This document shows, one piece after another, positions 8,371 through 18,159 of a stretch of DNA of 64,000 bases. The position numbers and the translations under genes were made by a program. The notes beneath the pieces are model-generated. The model did not search any database and was not told where the DNA came from. It was given only the letters and a program-made list of their open reading frames with translations. Numbering within the stretch: the stretch's first letter is position 1; the number at the start of each line of letters is the position of its first letter. Source of the stretch: Actinoallomurus iriomotensis (GTDB taxonomy: Bacteria > Actinomycetota > Actinomycetes > Streptosporangiales > Streptosporangiaceae); NCBI RefSeq assembly GCF_030269445.1, contig NZ_BSTJ01000012.1, positions 248,001 through 312,000 of the forward strand, in the 5' to 3' direction.

Positions 8371-9477
8371 ATGCCAGCATCCATGATCGACTGGAACGTC
8401 GCCGTTCAGACGGGGACCCGGCTTGTCCGCCCCGGGCCGCAGGTGAGCCCACGGGAGGCCCGCCAGGTCGTCACCGAGTTGCGTGAGCTTTCCGCGGTGG
8501 CGCAGGGCCACGTGCGGGACTTCACCGGCATGGACGGCGGGATCGACGCCTCGCCGGCGAAAGTCGTGGACCGGCCCGGCTGGATCCGCGCCAACGTCGA
8601 CGGCTTCCGCGTCGTCCTCGAACCCCTGATGGAGCAGCTCCAGGCCCGGCGCGGCAGCAGCGTGCTCGGCGGAGGCGTCGGCGGCGTGGTCATCCAGGCC
8701 GTGGGCTCGCGGGTCACGGGCATGCAGGTCGGCGCCATCCTCGCGTACATGGCCAGCCGCGTGCTCGGCCAGTACGAACTGTTCCTGCCGCCGGACCCGG
8801 CCGGCCGCGCGCCGACGGGGCGGCTGACCCTCGTCGCGCCCAACATCGTCCACGCCGAGCAGGAACTGAACGTCGACCCGCACGACTTCCGGCTCTGGGT
8901 GTGCCTGCACGAGGAGACCCACCGCGCCCAGTTCGCGTCGGTGTCGTGGCTGCGGGCCTACGTCCAGGACCAGATGACCGCGTTCCTGCTGGCCTCCGAC
9001 CTCGACCCGGGGGCACTGCTGGAGCGGCTGCGCGGAGTGGGCGAGGCGGTCGCCGACGCCGTACGCGGCGGCGAGGGCAACCTGATCGACGCGATCCAGA
9101 CGCCCGAGCAGCGGGAGATCCTCGACCGGCTGACCGCGGTGATGACCCTGGCCGAGGGCCACGGCGACTACGTGATGGACGCGGTGGGCCCGGAGGTCGT
9201 GCCGACCGTGGCCGACATCCGCGCCAAGTTCCAGCACCGCCGTGAGGGCGCCTCCCAGTTCGACCGTACGATCCGGCGCCTCCTGGGGCTGGAGATGAAG
9301 ATGAAGCAGTACGCCGAGGGCTCACGCTTCGTCAAGGAGGTCATCGACCGGGTCGGCATGGACGGCTTCAACCGCGTCTGGACCTCGCCCAACACCCTGC
9401 CGACCCACACGGAGATCAAGACCCCGTCCCTGTGGATCGGCCGCGTCATCGGCAAGCCCGAACTCCCCTCCGACTGA
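8371..9477 (+). CDS. Zinc-dependent metalloprotease of the actinobacterial 'F420 biosynthesis associated' (zincin) family
   Basis: 368 residues starting at ATG 8371 behind GGAGAGGG. The HExxH zinc motif is CLHEETHRAQF (H180, E181, H184), preceded by NIVHAEQELNVDP. The family name comes from co-occurrence with coenzyme F420 genes; its substrate is not established. No signal peptide is seen, so it is probably cytoplasmic. In actinomycetes it sits between dacB and tilS, as here, though an ArsR gene has been placed in between on the other strand. Confidence 0.88.
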   Translation: MPASMIDWNVAVQTGTRLVRPGPQVSPREARQVVTELRELSAVAQGHVRDFTGMDGGIDASPAKVVDRPGWIRANVDGFRVVLEPLMEQLQARRGSSVLGGGVGGVVIQAVGSRVTGMQVGAILAYMASRVLGQYELFLPPDPAGRAPTGRLTLVAPNIVHAEQELNVDPHDFRLWVCLHEETHRAQFASVSWLRAYVQDQMTAFLLASDLDPGALLERLRGVGEAVADAVRGGEGNLIDAIQTPEQREILDRLTAVMTLAEGHGDYVMDAVGPEVVPTVADIRAKFQHRREGASQFDRTIRRLLGLEMKMKQYAEGSRFVKEVIDRVGMDGFNRVWTSPNTLPTHTEIKTPSLWIGRVIGKPELPSD

Positions 9478-9481
9478 CTCC

Positions 9482-10177
9482 TCAGATCTCGGAGACGGAC
9501 ATCCCGAACACCGACGCGACGCCTTCGCGGCCGCTGTCGGTGAGATGGACGACGCGACGGGCCTTGCCACGGCGGAGCCAGCCGAGGGCGAACATGCGGT
9601 CGGTGACGGCCGCGCCCAGCGCCCCGGCCAGGTGGTGGCGCTGCTCGCCCCAGTCGACGCAGTAGCGGACGGTGGAGCGGCGGCGGGGGAGCCGTTCCAC
9701 CTCGACGCCGAACGCGGCCAGCCGCCCGTGACCGTCGCCGCTGAGACGGTACGTCTCGGGACTGCCGTCGGCGGCCAGCACACCCTGGTCGAGGAGGGCG
9801 TCCATCAGCGCGACACCCAGGCGGCCCGCGAGGTGGTCGTAGCAGAGGCGGGCGCGCAGCAGGGCCTTGGCGCGGGCGTCGTCGCGCAGCGACCGTACGG
9901 GGAGGGGACGGGCGATCAGAGCCAGTTGTTCGAGGGCCCGGGCGACGTCGGTGGTGGCGAGACGGTAGTAGCGGTGCCGGCCGTCCAGTTCGACGGTCAG
10001 CAGCTTGGCGTCGAGGAGCTTGGCCAGATGACCGCTGATCGTGGAGTTGCTCACCCCCGCCTCGGCGGCCAGCGCACTCGCGGACAGAACACTGCCCCCG
10101 GCCAGGGCCAGCAGCACTTTCGCGCGAGAGGGGTCTCCGATCGCCGCGGCCACGCCTGCGATGTCGATCTCGGACAT
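9482..10177 (-). CDS. ArsR-family winged-helix transcriptional regulator
   Basis: 231 residues. The N-terminal winged helix (about 5-90) has the ArsR pattern [16 protein letters not shown], then [18 protein letters not shown] (recognition helix) and GRHRYYRL (wing). The C-terminal extension of about 140 residues ends with a second DNA-binding-like stretch ([27 protein letters not shown]). No metal-binding Cys cluster (ELCVCD type) is visible in the recognition helix, so metal sensing is not supported. It converges on the metalloprotease gene with a 4-bp gap; its target is unknown. Confidence 0.88.
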   Translation of the reverse strand: MSEIDIAGVAAAIGDPSRAKVLLALAGGSVLSASALAAEAGVSNSTISGHLAKLLDAKLLTVELDGRHRYYRLATTDVARALEQLALIARPLPVRSLRDDARAKALLRARLCYDHLAGRLGVALMDALLDQGVLAADGSPETYRLSGDGHGRLAAFGVEVERLPRRRSTVRYCVDWGEQRHHLAGALGAAVTDRMFALGWLRRGKARRVVHLTDSGREGVASVFGMSVSEI

Positions 10178-10500
10178 GTCCCGACGCTATGTCGAGAAGC
10201 TTTCGCCAACGACCGAACCGTCCCGGGCGCGCGTTGGTGGCACGGAGGTTATCCACATGGGTTCCGCGCGCCTTCCGGCGGCCACCACCAGCACTGGACA
10301 ATAAAAGTGGGGTGAGCCCCCGGGCGGGTGGGGTGTCGTGTGCGGGCGGGGTGCCGTGCGTGCGCGGGTGGGGTGCCGTGTGCCGGCGGGGTGCCGTGTG
10401 CCGGCGGGGTGCCGTGTGCGGGTGGGGGCGTCCGCAGTCGGCGGGAGGCGGCTCGCGTGAGGGGCCTCACGTGAGGGGCTGCGCGTACGACAATGGGGGC
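10178..10500. other. Gene-free stretch between the ArsR gene and tilS
   Basis: It holds the divergent promoter area of the ArsR gene, a G-rich tandem repeat at 10324-10428 and, at 10456-10469, a short dyad GTGAGG-GG-CCTCAC. No gene is seen. A long in-frame upstream extension of tilS runs through the repeat but is low-complexity and lacks homology-like features. Confidence 0.6.
10324..10428. repeat. G-rich tandem repeat, about five units of 18-20 bp
   Basis: Units are variants of GCGGGGTGCCGTGTGCCG; the last two full copies are nearly identical and the outer ones drift. The T/G-rich strand is the tilS coding strand, so the RNA would be rich in G runs. It may be a polymorphic microsatellite-like locus; no function is known. 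Confidence 0.75.
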
Positions 10501-11496
10501 GTGGGACCTGATCCGGCGGTTGCGGCGGTGCGGCTGGCGGTTCGCCGTGCCCTCGCCACGGTGGAGGCCGGCGATCTCGTGCTCGTCGCCTGCAGTGGTG
10601 GGGCCGACTCCCTCGCGCTCGCCGGGGCGTTGGCGTTCGAGGCGGCCAGATCCGGTCACCAGGCGGGCGGGGTCACCGTCGATCACGGGCTGCAGGACGG
10701 GTCGGCCGAGCGTGCCGCCGCCGTCGTCGGGACCCTGACCGGGCTGGGGCTGGAGCCCGCCGAGGTCCGTACGGTCACGGTCGGGTCCGAGGGCGGGGTG
10801 GAGGCCGCCGCACGCACCGCACGCTACGAGGCGCTCGACGCCGCCGCGGCCGGTCACCGGGCCGCCGCCGTGCTGCTCGGGCACACGCTCGACGACCAGG
10901 CCGAGACCGTGCTGCTCGGGCTGGCGCGCGGGTCCGGCGCTCGTTCGCTGGCCGGCATGCCCGCCGTCTCGGGGATCTACCGTCGCCCGCTGCTGGAGCT
11001 CGGCCGGGACCTCACGCGCCGCGCCTGTCTCGCCATGGGCCTGACGCCCTGGGACGACCCCCACAACCAGGATCACGCGTTCGCGCGGGCGCGGGTCCGC
11101 GGTGACGTCCTGCCCGCCCTGGAGAAGGGCCTGGGCCCCGGCATCACCGCCGCCCTGGCCCGTACCGCCCGCATGCTCCGCGACGACGCCGACGCCCTCG
11201 ACGCGTGGGCCGCCGAGACGCAGGCCGCGGAGGACGAGCCCGGCGCGGTACGGGCGCTCGGCGTGCGGGCCCTGGCCGGGCTGCCCCGTGCGGTACGCAC
11301 GCGTGTCCTGCACCGCACCGCGATCGAGGCGGGCAGCCCCCCGGGTACGCTCGCCGCTGTGCACGTCGACGCGGTGGACGCCCTGGTCACCGCGTGGCGC
11401 GGCCAGGCGTACGTCGACCTGCCCGGGCGCGTACGTGTGTGGCGCAGGTATGAAAAGCTGCTCTTCGGGCCATCCGAAACCCCACGGAAAGACTGA
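10501..11496 (+). CDS. tilS: tRNA(Ile)-lysidine synthetase
   Basis: 331 residues from GTG 10501. The PP-loop ATP pyrophosphatase motif is SGGADS at 32-37. [20 protein letters not shown] and [21 protein letters not shown] are the family landmarks. TilS attaches lysine to C34 of the minor tRNA-Ile so that it reads AUA. The short length (no extended C-terminal domains) is usual for actinobacteria. It lies 29 bp before hpt, as in most actinomycetes. Confidence 0.95.
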   Translation: MGPDPAVAAVRLAVRRALATVEAGDLVLVACSGGADSLALAGALAFEAARSGHQAGGVTVDHGLQDGSAERAAAVVGTLTGLGLEPAEVRTVTVGSEGGVEAAARTARYEALDAAAAGHRAAAVLLGHTLDDQAETVLLGLARGSGARSLAGMPAVSGIYRRPLLELGRDLTRRACLAMGLTPWDDPHNQDHAFARARVRGDVLPALEKGLGPGITAALARTARMLRDDADALDAWAAETQAAEDEPGAVRALGVRALAGLPRAVRTRVLHRTAIEAGSPPGTLAAVHVDAVDALVTAWRGQAYVDLPGRVRVWRRYEKLLFGPSETPRKD

Positions 11497-11525
11497 ATCC
11501 TCCTTCGACTTGGAAGGGCTTGTTG

Positions 11526-12098
11526 GTGGACGAAGCGGACATGCGGGCTGACCTCGAAAAGGTGCTCATCCCGGAGGAGGAGCTGCAGGCCAAGATCCGG
11601 GAGCTCGCCGCCGAGATCGACCGCGACTACGAGGGCCGCGACCTCCTGCTCGTCGGAGTCCTCAAGGGCGCGGTCATGGTCATGGCCGACCTCGCCCGCG
11701 CGCTGCACACACCGGTCTCGATGGACTGGATGGCGGTCTCGTCGTACGGCTCGGGGACCAAGTCCTCCGGCGTCGTGCGCATCCTGAAGGACCTGGACGC
11801 CGACATCATGGGCCGCGACGTGCTGATCGTCGAGGACATCGTCGACTCCGGCCTCACACTTTCCTGGCTTCGCAGCAACCTCGAATCTCGCGGCCCGGCC
11901 TCCCTGGAGGTCTGCACGCTGCTCCGCAAACCGGACGCCGCCAAGATCGAGGTCGGCGTCAGGTACATCGGCTTCGACATCCCGAACGAGTTCGTGATCG
12001 GTTACGGCCTCGATTACTCCGAGCGCTACCGCAACCTGCCCTTCGTCGGAACACTTGCGCCGCACGTCTACGGTGGAAGTGGGGAACAAGAGGCTTAG
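11526..12098 (+). CDS. hpt: Hypoxanthine phosphoribosyltransferase
   Basis: 190 residues from GTG 11526, seven bases after GGAAGGG; TTG codons at 11520 and 11523 are alternatives. The PRPP-binding signature is [14 protein letters not shown], with [16 protein letters not shown] (loop I) and [16 protein letters not shown] (flexible loop). It salvages hypoxanthine (and guanine) to nucleotides in the cytoplasm. It lies between tilS and ftsH in the conserved actinobacterial order. Confidence 0.96.
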   Translation: MDEADMRADLEKVLIPEEELQAKIRELAAEIDRDYEGRDLLLVGVLKGAVMVMADLARALHTPVSMDWMAVSSYGSGTKSSGVVRILKDLDADIMGRDVLIVEDIVDSGLTLSWLRSNLESRGPASLEVCTLLRKPDAAKIEVGVRYIGFDIPNEFVIGYGLDYSERYRNLPFVGTLAPHVYGGSGEQEA

Positions 12099-12143
12099 CC
12101 TCGTACGTTCCTAGTTGCGAAGTGGGGCGCTGGACGTCGTGCT

Positions 12144-12213
12144 GCGGTCTTCCGCGACACCGGTGTACCTTCGTTATCTCGGGCTCCTTGCGGGCCGTAC
12201 TCAGGAAGACCGC
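12144..12213 (+). promoter_or_regulatory. Inverted repeat in the ftsH leader
   Basis: Perfect 10-bp arms GCGGTCTTCC (12144-12153) and GGAAGACCGC (12204-12213) enclose 50 bases, within the 191-bp gap between hpt and ftsH. It could be an RNA stem in the ftsH leader or an operator. The only good ribosome-site-like sequence (GGAGG at 12256-12260) is 29 bases from the ATG, too far for normal use. Confidence 0.4.
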
Positions 12214-12289
12214 CTCGGCGGGCGTTCGCGCGACGAGGTCTGATGACGCTGGTCAGGAGGGACGGGCCCCACCACGGGGTTCCGCATAA

Positions 12290-14299
12290 ATGGATCTGAA
12301 GCGCTACTTTCGCGGGCCGTTGCTCTGGATCTTGGCCTTCGGGGCGCTCGTACTCCTCGTCATGTACGGGATCAATCCCGGAGGCTCGTACGAGAAGGCC
12401 GACACCTCGAGGGTCGTGCAGGCCATCCAGCACAACGAGGTGACCTCCGCCCAGATCATTGACAAGGATCAGCGGATCGAGGTCAAGCTCAAGAGCGGCA
12501 AGCAGCTCCAGGCGTCGTGGGTCGACGGCCAGGGTGCCCAGCTCGCCAACCTGCTGCAGCAGAAGACCGACGCCGGGCAGCTCAAGAGCTACACGGTCTC
12601 GGTGCCCAAACAGAACGTCTTCTTGAGCCTGTTGTTCAGCTTCCTGCCGATCGTCGTCGTCGTGCTGATCTTCCTGTTCATCATGAACCAGATGCAGGGC
12701 GGCGGCTCGCGAGTGATGAACTTCGGCAAGTCGCGAGCCAAGCTGGTGACCAAGGACACGCCGAAGACCACGTTCGCCGACGTGGCCGGGGCCGACGAGG
12801 CCATCGAGGAGCTGCAGGAGATCAAGGAGTTCCTGCAGAACCCGGCCAAGTTCCAGGCCATCGGCGCCAAGATCCCCAAGGGTGTGCTGCTGTACGGCTC
12901 ACCCGGCACCGGTAAGACGCTGCTGGCCCGCGCCGTCGCCGGTGAGGCGGGCGTGCCGTTCTACTCGATCTCCGGTTCGGACTTCGTCGAGATGTTCGTC
13001 GGTGTCGGCGCGTCCCGGGTCCGTGACCTGTTCGAGCAGGCCAAGGCCAACGCCCCCTCGATCATCTTCGTGGATGAGATCGACGCGGTCGGCCGTCACC
13101 GCGGCGCCGGCCTCGGCGGTGGTCACGACGAGCGCGAGCAGACGCTCAACCAGCTGCTGGTCGAGATGGACGGCTTCGACGTCAAGGGCGGCGTGATCCT
13201 GATCGCGGCGACCAACCGGCCCGACATCCTCGACCCGGCGCTGCTGCGTCCGGGCCGCTTCGACCGGCAGATCGTCATCGACCGGCCCGACCTCGAGGGC
13301 CGCAAGGGCATCCTGCGGGTCCACGGCCGCGGCAAGCCGTTCGCGCCCGACGTCGAGCTCGACACGATCGCGCGGCGCACCCCCGGCTTCACCGGTGCCG
13401 ACCTGGCCAACGTCATCAACGAGGCGGCTCTGCTCACGGCCCGCATGGACCGCAAGCAGATCGACATGAACACCCTCGAAGAGGCGATCGACCGGGTCAT
13501 GGCGGGTCCGGAGCGCAAGAGCCGGGTCATGTCCGACCAGGAGAAGAAGACCATCGCCTACCACGAGGGCGGTCACGCCCTGGTGGCGCACGCCCTGCCG
13601 AACGCCGACCCGGTGCACAAGATCACGATCTTGTCCCGCGGCCAGGCGCTGGGCTACACGATGACGCTTCCGATGGAGGACAAGTTCCTGGCGAGCCGCT
13701 CGGAGATGCTCGACCAGCTCGCCATGCTGCTCGGCGGCCGTACGGCCGAGGAGCTCGTCTTCCACGAGCCCACGACCGGTGCCGCGAACGACATCGAGAA
13801 GGCGACCTCGATCGCCCGCAAGATGATCACCGAGTACGGCATGAGCGAGCGTCTCGGCGCCCGCAAGTTCGGCGAGGGCAACGGCGAGCCGTTCCTGGGC
13901 CGGGAGATGTCGCACAGCCGTGACTACTCCGAGGAGATCGCCTCCGCGATCGACGACGAGGTCCGGCGTCTGATCGAGTCCGCCCACGACATCGCGTGGG
14001 AGATCCTCGTTCAGTACCGCGACGTCCTCGACGACCTCGTGCTCCAGCTCATGGACAAGGAGACCCTGTCCAAGAACCAGGTGCTGGAGATCTTCGCTCC
14101 GGTGGAGAAGCGGCCGGCCGCCCCGTCCTACAGCGGCTACGGCAAGCGGCTGCCGTCGGACCGTCCGCCCGTGCTGACGCCCAAGGAGCTCGCGCTCATG
14201 GGCCCGAAGGACGTCAAGGACCTGACGCAGGGCAACGGCAGCGGCACGGCGCACTCGGTCGACCGCGAAGAGCAGGACGACCGCGAAGGCCCGGCGTGA
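12290..14299 (+). CDS. ftsH: ATP-dependent zinc metalloprotease FtsH
   Basis: 669 residues; an in-frame TAA immediately before the ATG fixes the start. Two membrane helices lie at about 9-28 and 111-132, with a small outside domain between them. The AAA domain has Walker A GSPGTGKT at 203-210, Walker [12 protein letters not shown] and the second region of homology [19 protein letters not shown]. The protease site is HEGGH at 425-429. FtsH degrades misassembled membrane proteins and unstable regulators. The stop overlaps folE by four bases (GTGA). Confidence 0.98.
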   Translation: MDLKRYFRGPLLWILAFGALVLLVMYGINPGGSYEKADTSRVVQAIQHNEVTSAQIIDKDQRIEVKLKSGKQLQASWVDGQGAQLANLLQQKTDAGQLKSYTVSVPKQNVFLSLLFSFLPIVVVVLIFLFIMNQMQGGGSRVMNFGKSRAKLVTKDTPKTTFADVAGADEAIEELQEIKEFLQNPAKFQAIGAKIPKGVLLYGSPGTGKTLLARAVAGEAGVPFYSISGSDFVEMFVGVGASRVRDLFEQAKANAPSIIFVDEIDAVGRHRGAGLGGGHDEREQTLNQLLVEMDGFDVKGGVILIAATNRPDILDPALLRPGRFDRQIVIDRPDLEGRKGILRVHGRGKPFAPDVELDTIARRTPGFTGADLANVINEAALLTARMDRKQIDMNTLEEAIDRVMAGPERKSRVMSDQEKKTIAYHEGGHALVAHALPNADPVHKITILSRGQALGYTMTLPMEDKFLASRSEMLDQLAMLLGGRTAEELVFHEPTTGAANDIEKATSIARKMITEYGMSERLGARKFGEGNGEPFLGREMSHSRDYSEEIASAIDDEVRRLIESAHDIAWEILVQYRDVLDDLVLQLMDKETLSKNQVLEIFAPVEKRPAAPSYSGYGKRLPSDRPPVLTPKELALMGPKDVKDLTQGNGSGTAHSVDREEQDDREGPA

Positions 14300-14892
14300 C
14301 CTCAGCTCCAGAGCCGCACGGGCCGCCGGTCGACCAGGCCCGGATCGAGAAGGCGGTCCGCGAGATCCTCATCGCGGTCGGGGAGGACCCCGACCGCGAT
14401 GGTCTCGTGGACACGCCCGCTCGTGTCGCCCGTGCCTACGCGGAGCAGTTCGCGGGCATGCGCCAGCGGCCCGAGGACGTCCTCAACACGGTGTTCGACG
14501 CCGATCACGACGAGATGGTGATCGTCAAGGACATCGAGGTCTACAGCGTGTGCGAGCACCACCTGGTGCCGTTCCACGGCGTCGCGCACGTCGGTTACAC
14601 CCCCAACGACAAGGGCCAGATCACCGGCCTGTCGAAGCTGGCCCGGCTCGTCGACGTCTACGCCCGCCGCCCGCAGGTGCAGGAGCGGATGACCTCCCAG
14701 ATCGCCGACGCCCTCATGGACGTCCTCCAGCCCCGGGGGGTGATCGTCGTCGTGGAGGCCGAGCATCTGTGCATGACCATGCGCGGCGTACGCAAACCCG
14801 GCGCCAAGACGCTGACCTCGGCCGTGCGCGGTGACTTCCGCGACGAGCCGAGCACCCGCGCCGAGGCGATGAGCCTCATCCTCGGCCGCTGA
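14296..14892 (+). CDS. folE: GTP cyclohydrolase I
   Basis: 198 residues from a GTG overlapping the ftsH stop. It catalyses the first step of tetrahydrofolate synthesis, GTP to dihydroneopterin triphosphate. Zinc ligands are visible in [11 protein letters not shown] (Cys, His) and [10 protein letters not shown] (Cys). [20 protein letters not shown] and [11 protein letters not shown] complete the fold. The ftsH-folE coupling is the usual actinomycete arrangement. Confidence 0.97.
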   Translation: MTSAPEPHGPPVDQARIEKAVREILIAVGEDPDRDGLVDTPARVARAYAEQFAGMRQRPEDVLNTVFDADHDEMVIVKDIEVYSVCEHHLVPFHGVAHVGYTPNDKGQITGLSKLARLVDVYARRPQVQERMTSQIADALMDVLQPRGVIVVVEAEHLCMTMRGVRKPGAKTLTSAVRGDFRDEPSTRAEAMSLILGR

Positions 14893-15041
14893 CCCACGCG
14901 GCGGCCGAACCAACGTCGCCGACTCGGCGTCGTACCAAGAGTCCGCGGTGTTACCGTGACACGGGGACGAGCCGCCGTGGGATATGCGGTACAACCCGAA
15001 ATCGGGAATACGGATTCACACGCGGCGAGTGCCCGGCTGAC

Positions 15042-15047
15042 TACGCT
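15042..15047 (+). promoter_or_regulatory. Candidate -10 element of the MprF-like gene
   Basis: TACGCT fits the actinobacterial TANNNT hexamer and ends eight bases before GTG 15056, a spacing compatible with a leaderless or near-leaderless transcript. No ribosome site is seen upstream of the start. Confidence 0.45.
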
Positions 15048-15055
15048 GTGGGGCC

Positions 15056-16819
15056 GTGATGGTGGAGTCGAAGCGTGAGACGTCAGGGCGTCCGGAGAAC
15101 GACGTCCAGGAGCGTCGCCGTCAGCGCCGATGGGTTCCGGCGCTGGCCGGCTGGCTGACCTTTCTCGTCGGACTGCACGACGTCCTCGGGGCCCTCATGC
15201 CGGAGTGGCACCGCCGGATGGTCCGCGTCGACGAGTTCGTTCCCGGGTCGGTCAACAACGCCGCCCGCACCGCGACGCTCATCGCCGGCCTGCTGTTCCT
15301 GCTGCTGTCCCACGGCCTGCGCCGCCGCAAGCGCCGGGCCTGGCGCGCGGTGGTCGTCCTGCTCGCCTTCACGGTGTTCTCCCACATCGTCAAGGACTTC
15401 GCGATCTCCGCGCTCGTCGCCGCGGCCGTGCTCGCGGCCCTGATCTACTTCCGCGGCGAGTTCTACGCGACCGGCGATCCCCGCACCCGCTGGCGCGCGC
15501 TGTGGGTCGGGCTGTTCCTCGCCGCGTTCAGCGTCGCGCTCGGGCTCCTGTTCATCACCTTGAACTCCCGCGGCCTGGATCATCACTACTCATTCGGCGA
15601 GCGGCTGGAACACGTGGCCGCGGGCCTGGTGGGCGCCACCGGGCCGGTGACGTTCGTCTCCGACCGCAAGAACGACCTGTTCAGCCTGATCCTCGGCTCG
15701 CTCGGCCTGTTCACCGGCCTGGTCACGGCCTTCCTGTTCCTGCGCCCGGCCGAGCCGGCGCCGTCGCTGTCGGCCGACGACGAGGAACGCATCCGCGGGC
15801 TGCTCGGCCGCCACGGGGCCCGTGACTCGCTGGGATACTTCTCGCTCCGCCGCGACAAGAGCGTGATCTGGTCGCCGACCGGCAAGGCCTGCGTGACCTA
15901 CCGGGTGGTCTCGGGCGTGATGCTGGCGGGCGGCGACCCGATCGGCGACCCGGAGGCATGGCCCGGGGCGATCCAGGCGTTCCTGGAGGAGGCCGCGGCG
16001 CACGCCTGGGCGCCCGCGGTCATGGGGTGCAGCGAGCTCGGCGCGGAGATCTGGTGCCGTGAGTCGGGCCTGTCGGCGCTGGAGCTCGGCGACGAGGCGA
16101 TCGTGGACGCGGCCGAGTTCTCCCTCGACGGCCGTACGATGCGCAACGTCCGGCAGATGGTCAACCGGGTGGGCCGCCAGGGGTACGTCGCGGAGATCCG
16201 CCGGGAGAAGGACTACGCGCCCGAGGAGCTGCGGGCCCTGTGGGAGCGGGCCGGCGCCTGGCGCGGCACCGACAACGAGCGGGGCTTCTCGATGGCGCTC
16301 GGCCGGGTCGGCGAGCCTGGCGACGAGGAGTGCGTGTTCGCCACGGCCACCAAGGACGGCGAACTCCACGCCATCCTGCACTTCGTCCCCTGGGGCACCG
16401 ACGGCCTCTCCCTCGACCTGATGCGCCGCGACCGTTCCGCGCAGCCGGGCCTGAACGACTTCCTCATCGTCGAGGCGCTCAAGGCGGCGCCCGATCTGGG
16501 GGTCAAGCGCGTGTCCCTCAACTTCGCGGTCTTCCGCGCCGCCCTGGCCCGCGGCGAGCGCATCGGCGCCGGCCCGGTGCTGAAGGCCTGGCGCGGGCTG
16601 CTGGTGTTCCTGTCCCGCTGGTTCCAGATCGAGTCGCTGTACAAGTTCAACGCCAAGTTCCAGCCGGTCTGGCAGCCCCGGTTCTTCGTCTACCCGAGCC
16701 TGAACGACGCCCCGAGGATCGCCCTGGCGGCCCTGGAGGCCGAGGCGTTCATCGCCTGGCCCCGGCTGCGCCTCCCCGGCCTGAAGCGCCCTCCGCGTCG
16801 CGCCCTGCCCGCGCCCTGA
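15056..16819 (+). CDS. MprF/LysX-like membrane protein with DUF2156 (phosphatidylglycerol lysyltransferase-type) domain
   Basis: 587 residues. Five to six hydrophobic segments lie within about 25-230. The cytoplasmic DUF2156 GNAT-like domain follows (about 240-565): SLGYFSLRRDKSVIWSPTG, LAGGDPIGDPEAWPGAI, ELGDEAIVDAAEFSLDGRTM and RNVRQMVNRV are family landmarks. Proteins of this type transfer lysine from Lys-tRNA to phosphatidylglycerol, reducing sensitivity to cationic peptides. Many actinobacterial homologues are unassayed and this one lacks the full set of MprF N-terminal flippase helices, so lipid lysinylation is probable, not proven. It sits between folE and folP in the folate cluster. 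Confidence 0.85.
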   Translation: MMVESKRETSGRPENDVQERRRQRRWVPALAGWLTFLVGLHDVLGALMPEWHRRMVRVDEFVPGSVNNAARTATLIAGLLFLLLSHGLRRRKRRAWRAVVVLLAFTVFSHIVKDFAISALVAAAVLAALIYFRGEFYATGDPRTRWRALWVGLFLAAFSVALGLLFITLNSRGLDHHYSFGERLEHVAAGLVGATGPVTFVSDRKNDLFSLILGSLGLFTGLVTAFLFLRPAEPAPSLSADDEERIRGLLGRHGARDSLGYFSLRRDKSVIWSPTGKACVTYRVVSGVMLAGGDPIGDPEAWPGAIQAFLEEAAAHAWAPAVMGCSELGAEIWCRESGLSALELGDEAIVDAAEFSLDGRTMRNVRQMVNRVGRQGYVAEIRREKDYAPEELRALWERAGAWRGTDNERGFSMALGRVGEPGDEECVFATATKDGELHAILHFVPWGTDGLSLDLMRRDRSAQPGLNDFLIVEALKAAPDLGVKRVSLNFAVFRAALARGERIGAGPVLKAWRGLLVFLSRWFQIESLYKFNAKFQPVWQPRFFVYPSLNDAPRIALAALEAEAFIAWPRLRLPGLKRPPRRALPAP

Positions 16820-16837
16820 CGGGGACCACATCCGCAC

Positions 16838-16843
16838 TAGGCT
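16838..16843 (+). promoter_or_regulatory. Candidate -10 element of the folP operon
   Basis: TAGGCT (TANNNT) ends seven bases before ATG 16851, with no ribosome site in between. This is the leaderless pattern and would drive folP and the overlapping genes behind it. Confidence 0.5.
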
Positions 16844-16850
16844 GACCGGT

Positions 16851-17702
16851 ATGACCACGAGCATCGCCGGCCTTCCCGCCCCTGGGCGCTGTCTCGTCAT
16901 GGGCGTGGTCAACGTCACCCCCGACTCCTTCTCCGACGGCGGTGCCTGGTTCGACCACGACGCGGCGATCCGGCATGGCCTGGACCTGGTCCGGGAGGGC
17001 GCCGACATCGTCGACGTCGGCGGCGAGTCCACCCGGCCCGGCGCGCAGCGCGTGTCCCTGCAGGAGGAGCTGCGCCGTATCATCCCGGTGATCGAGGCCC
17101 TCGCCGCCGAGGACGTGCCGGTCAGCGTCGACACCATGCGGGCCGAGGTGGCCGAGGTGGCGGTCGCGTCCGGGGCGCGGCTCGTCAACGACGTCAGCGG
17201 CGGTCTCGCCGATCCCGCCATGCCGCGGGTGGTGGCCAAGGCCGGCGTGCCGTACGTCGTGATGCACTGGCGCGGGCACAGTCACGACATGGACACCCGC
17301 GCCGTCTACAAGGACGTGGTCCGCGAGGTGACCGACGAGCTGCGCGCCCGCATCACCGCGATCGTCCATGAGGGCGTCGATCCCGCCCAGCTGATCGTCG
17401 ACCCCGGTCTCGGCTTCGCCAAGCGCCCCGAGGACAACCACAACTGGTCGCTCCTGGCGCACCTCGACGCGCTCCTGGAACTCGGGCATCCGGTGCTGGT
17501 GGCCGCGTCGCGCAAGCGGTTCCTCGGCCGGCTGCTCGCCGCGCCGGACGGCACGTACCGGCCGTTCGCCGAGTCCGACGACGCGACCGTGGCGATCACC
17601 GCGCTGGCCGCCGCGGCCGGTGCCTGGTGCGTCCGCGTGCACAACGTACGGGCCAACGCCGACGCCGTACGCGCCGCGGCCGCGTGGGAGGCCGCCCGGT
17701 GA
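16851..17702 (+). CDS. folP: Dihydropteroate synthase
   Basis: 283 residues. Signature 1 is VMGVVNVTPDSFSDGG; signature 2 is DIVDVGGESTRPGA. LVNDVSGGLADPAMPRVV and DPGLGFAKRPEDN line the pterin site, and the Ser-Arg of AASRKRFLGRLL near the C-terminus is the usual p-aminobenzoate/sulfonamide region. It joins dihydropterin pyrophosphate to p-aminobenzoate. It is followed after 10 bp by an NTF2-like gene and then folB and folK, an apparent operon. Confidence 0.97.
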   Translation: MTTSIAGLPAPGRCLVMGVVNVTPDSFSDGGAWFDHDAAIRHGLDLVREGADIVDVGGESTRPGAQRVSLQEELRRIIPVIEALAAEDVPVSVDTMRAEVAEVAVASGARLVNDVSGGLADPAMPRVVAKAGVPYVVMHWRGHSHDMDTRAVYKDVVREVTDELRARITAIVHEGVDPAQLIVDPGLGFAKRPEDNHNWSLLAHLDALLELGHPVLVAASRKRFLGRLLAAPDGTYRPFAESDDATVAITALAAAAGAWCVRVHNVRANADAVRAAAAWEAAR

Positions 17703-17712
17703 CCGAGGAGGG

Positions 17713-18159
17713 ATGGTGACGGAGATCGACGTGAGCGCCGTGGAGGCGGTCAACGCCGAGTTCTACGCCGCCTTCGAGTCCGCCGACCTGGACCGCATGG
17801 GTCTGGTGTGGGCGGATGGGCCGCACGCCGAAGACGTGGTCTGCGTGCACCCGGGCTGGCCGCCGCTGCGCGGCCGGGGCACGGTGTTGCGCTCCTGGGC
17901 CTTGATCATGGCGAACACCCCGTACATCCAGTTCGTGCTCACCGACATGCAGGTGCGGATCTCCGGCGACCAGGCGGTGGTGACCTGCTCGGAGAACATC
18001 ATCACGGCGGTCGAGGAGTCGGCGGACTCGCTGACGACCGGGGGAAGCATGGTGACCACCAATGTGTTCATCCGTACGGATGAGGGATGGCGGATGTGGC
18101 TCCACCACGGCTCGCCCGTGCTGAACCGGGAAGAGGAAGACGACGAGGATGGGCACTGA
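17713..18159 (+). CDS. NTF2/SnoaL-like protein of the folate cluster
   Basis: 148 residues from ATG 17713; the AGGAGGG site abuts this ATG, so GTG 17716 or GTG 17731 may be the true start. It is a single cone-fold NTF2-like domain (VEAVNAEFYAAFESADLD, CVHPGWPPLRGRGTVLRSWA, FIRTDEGWRMWLHHGSPV) with an acidic tail. Such proteins usually stand between folP and folB in actinomycetes. No catalytic role is established; it may bind a small ligand. It overlaps folB by 11 bases. Confidence 0.86.
   Translation: MVTEIDVSAVEAVNAEFYAAFESADLDRMGLVWADGPHAEDVVCVHPGWPPLRGRGTVLRSWALIMANTPYIQFVLTDMQVRISGDQAVVTCSENIITAVEESADSLTTGGSMVTTNVFIRTDEGWRMWLHHGSPVLNREEEDDEDGH

Noticed and set aside
10189-10500. N-terminal extension of tilS
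   Set aside because: It translates the G-rich repeat into Gly/Cys/Val low complexity; TilS begins near the PP-loop.
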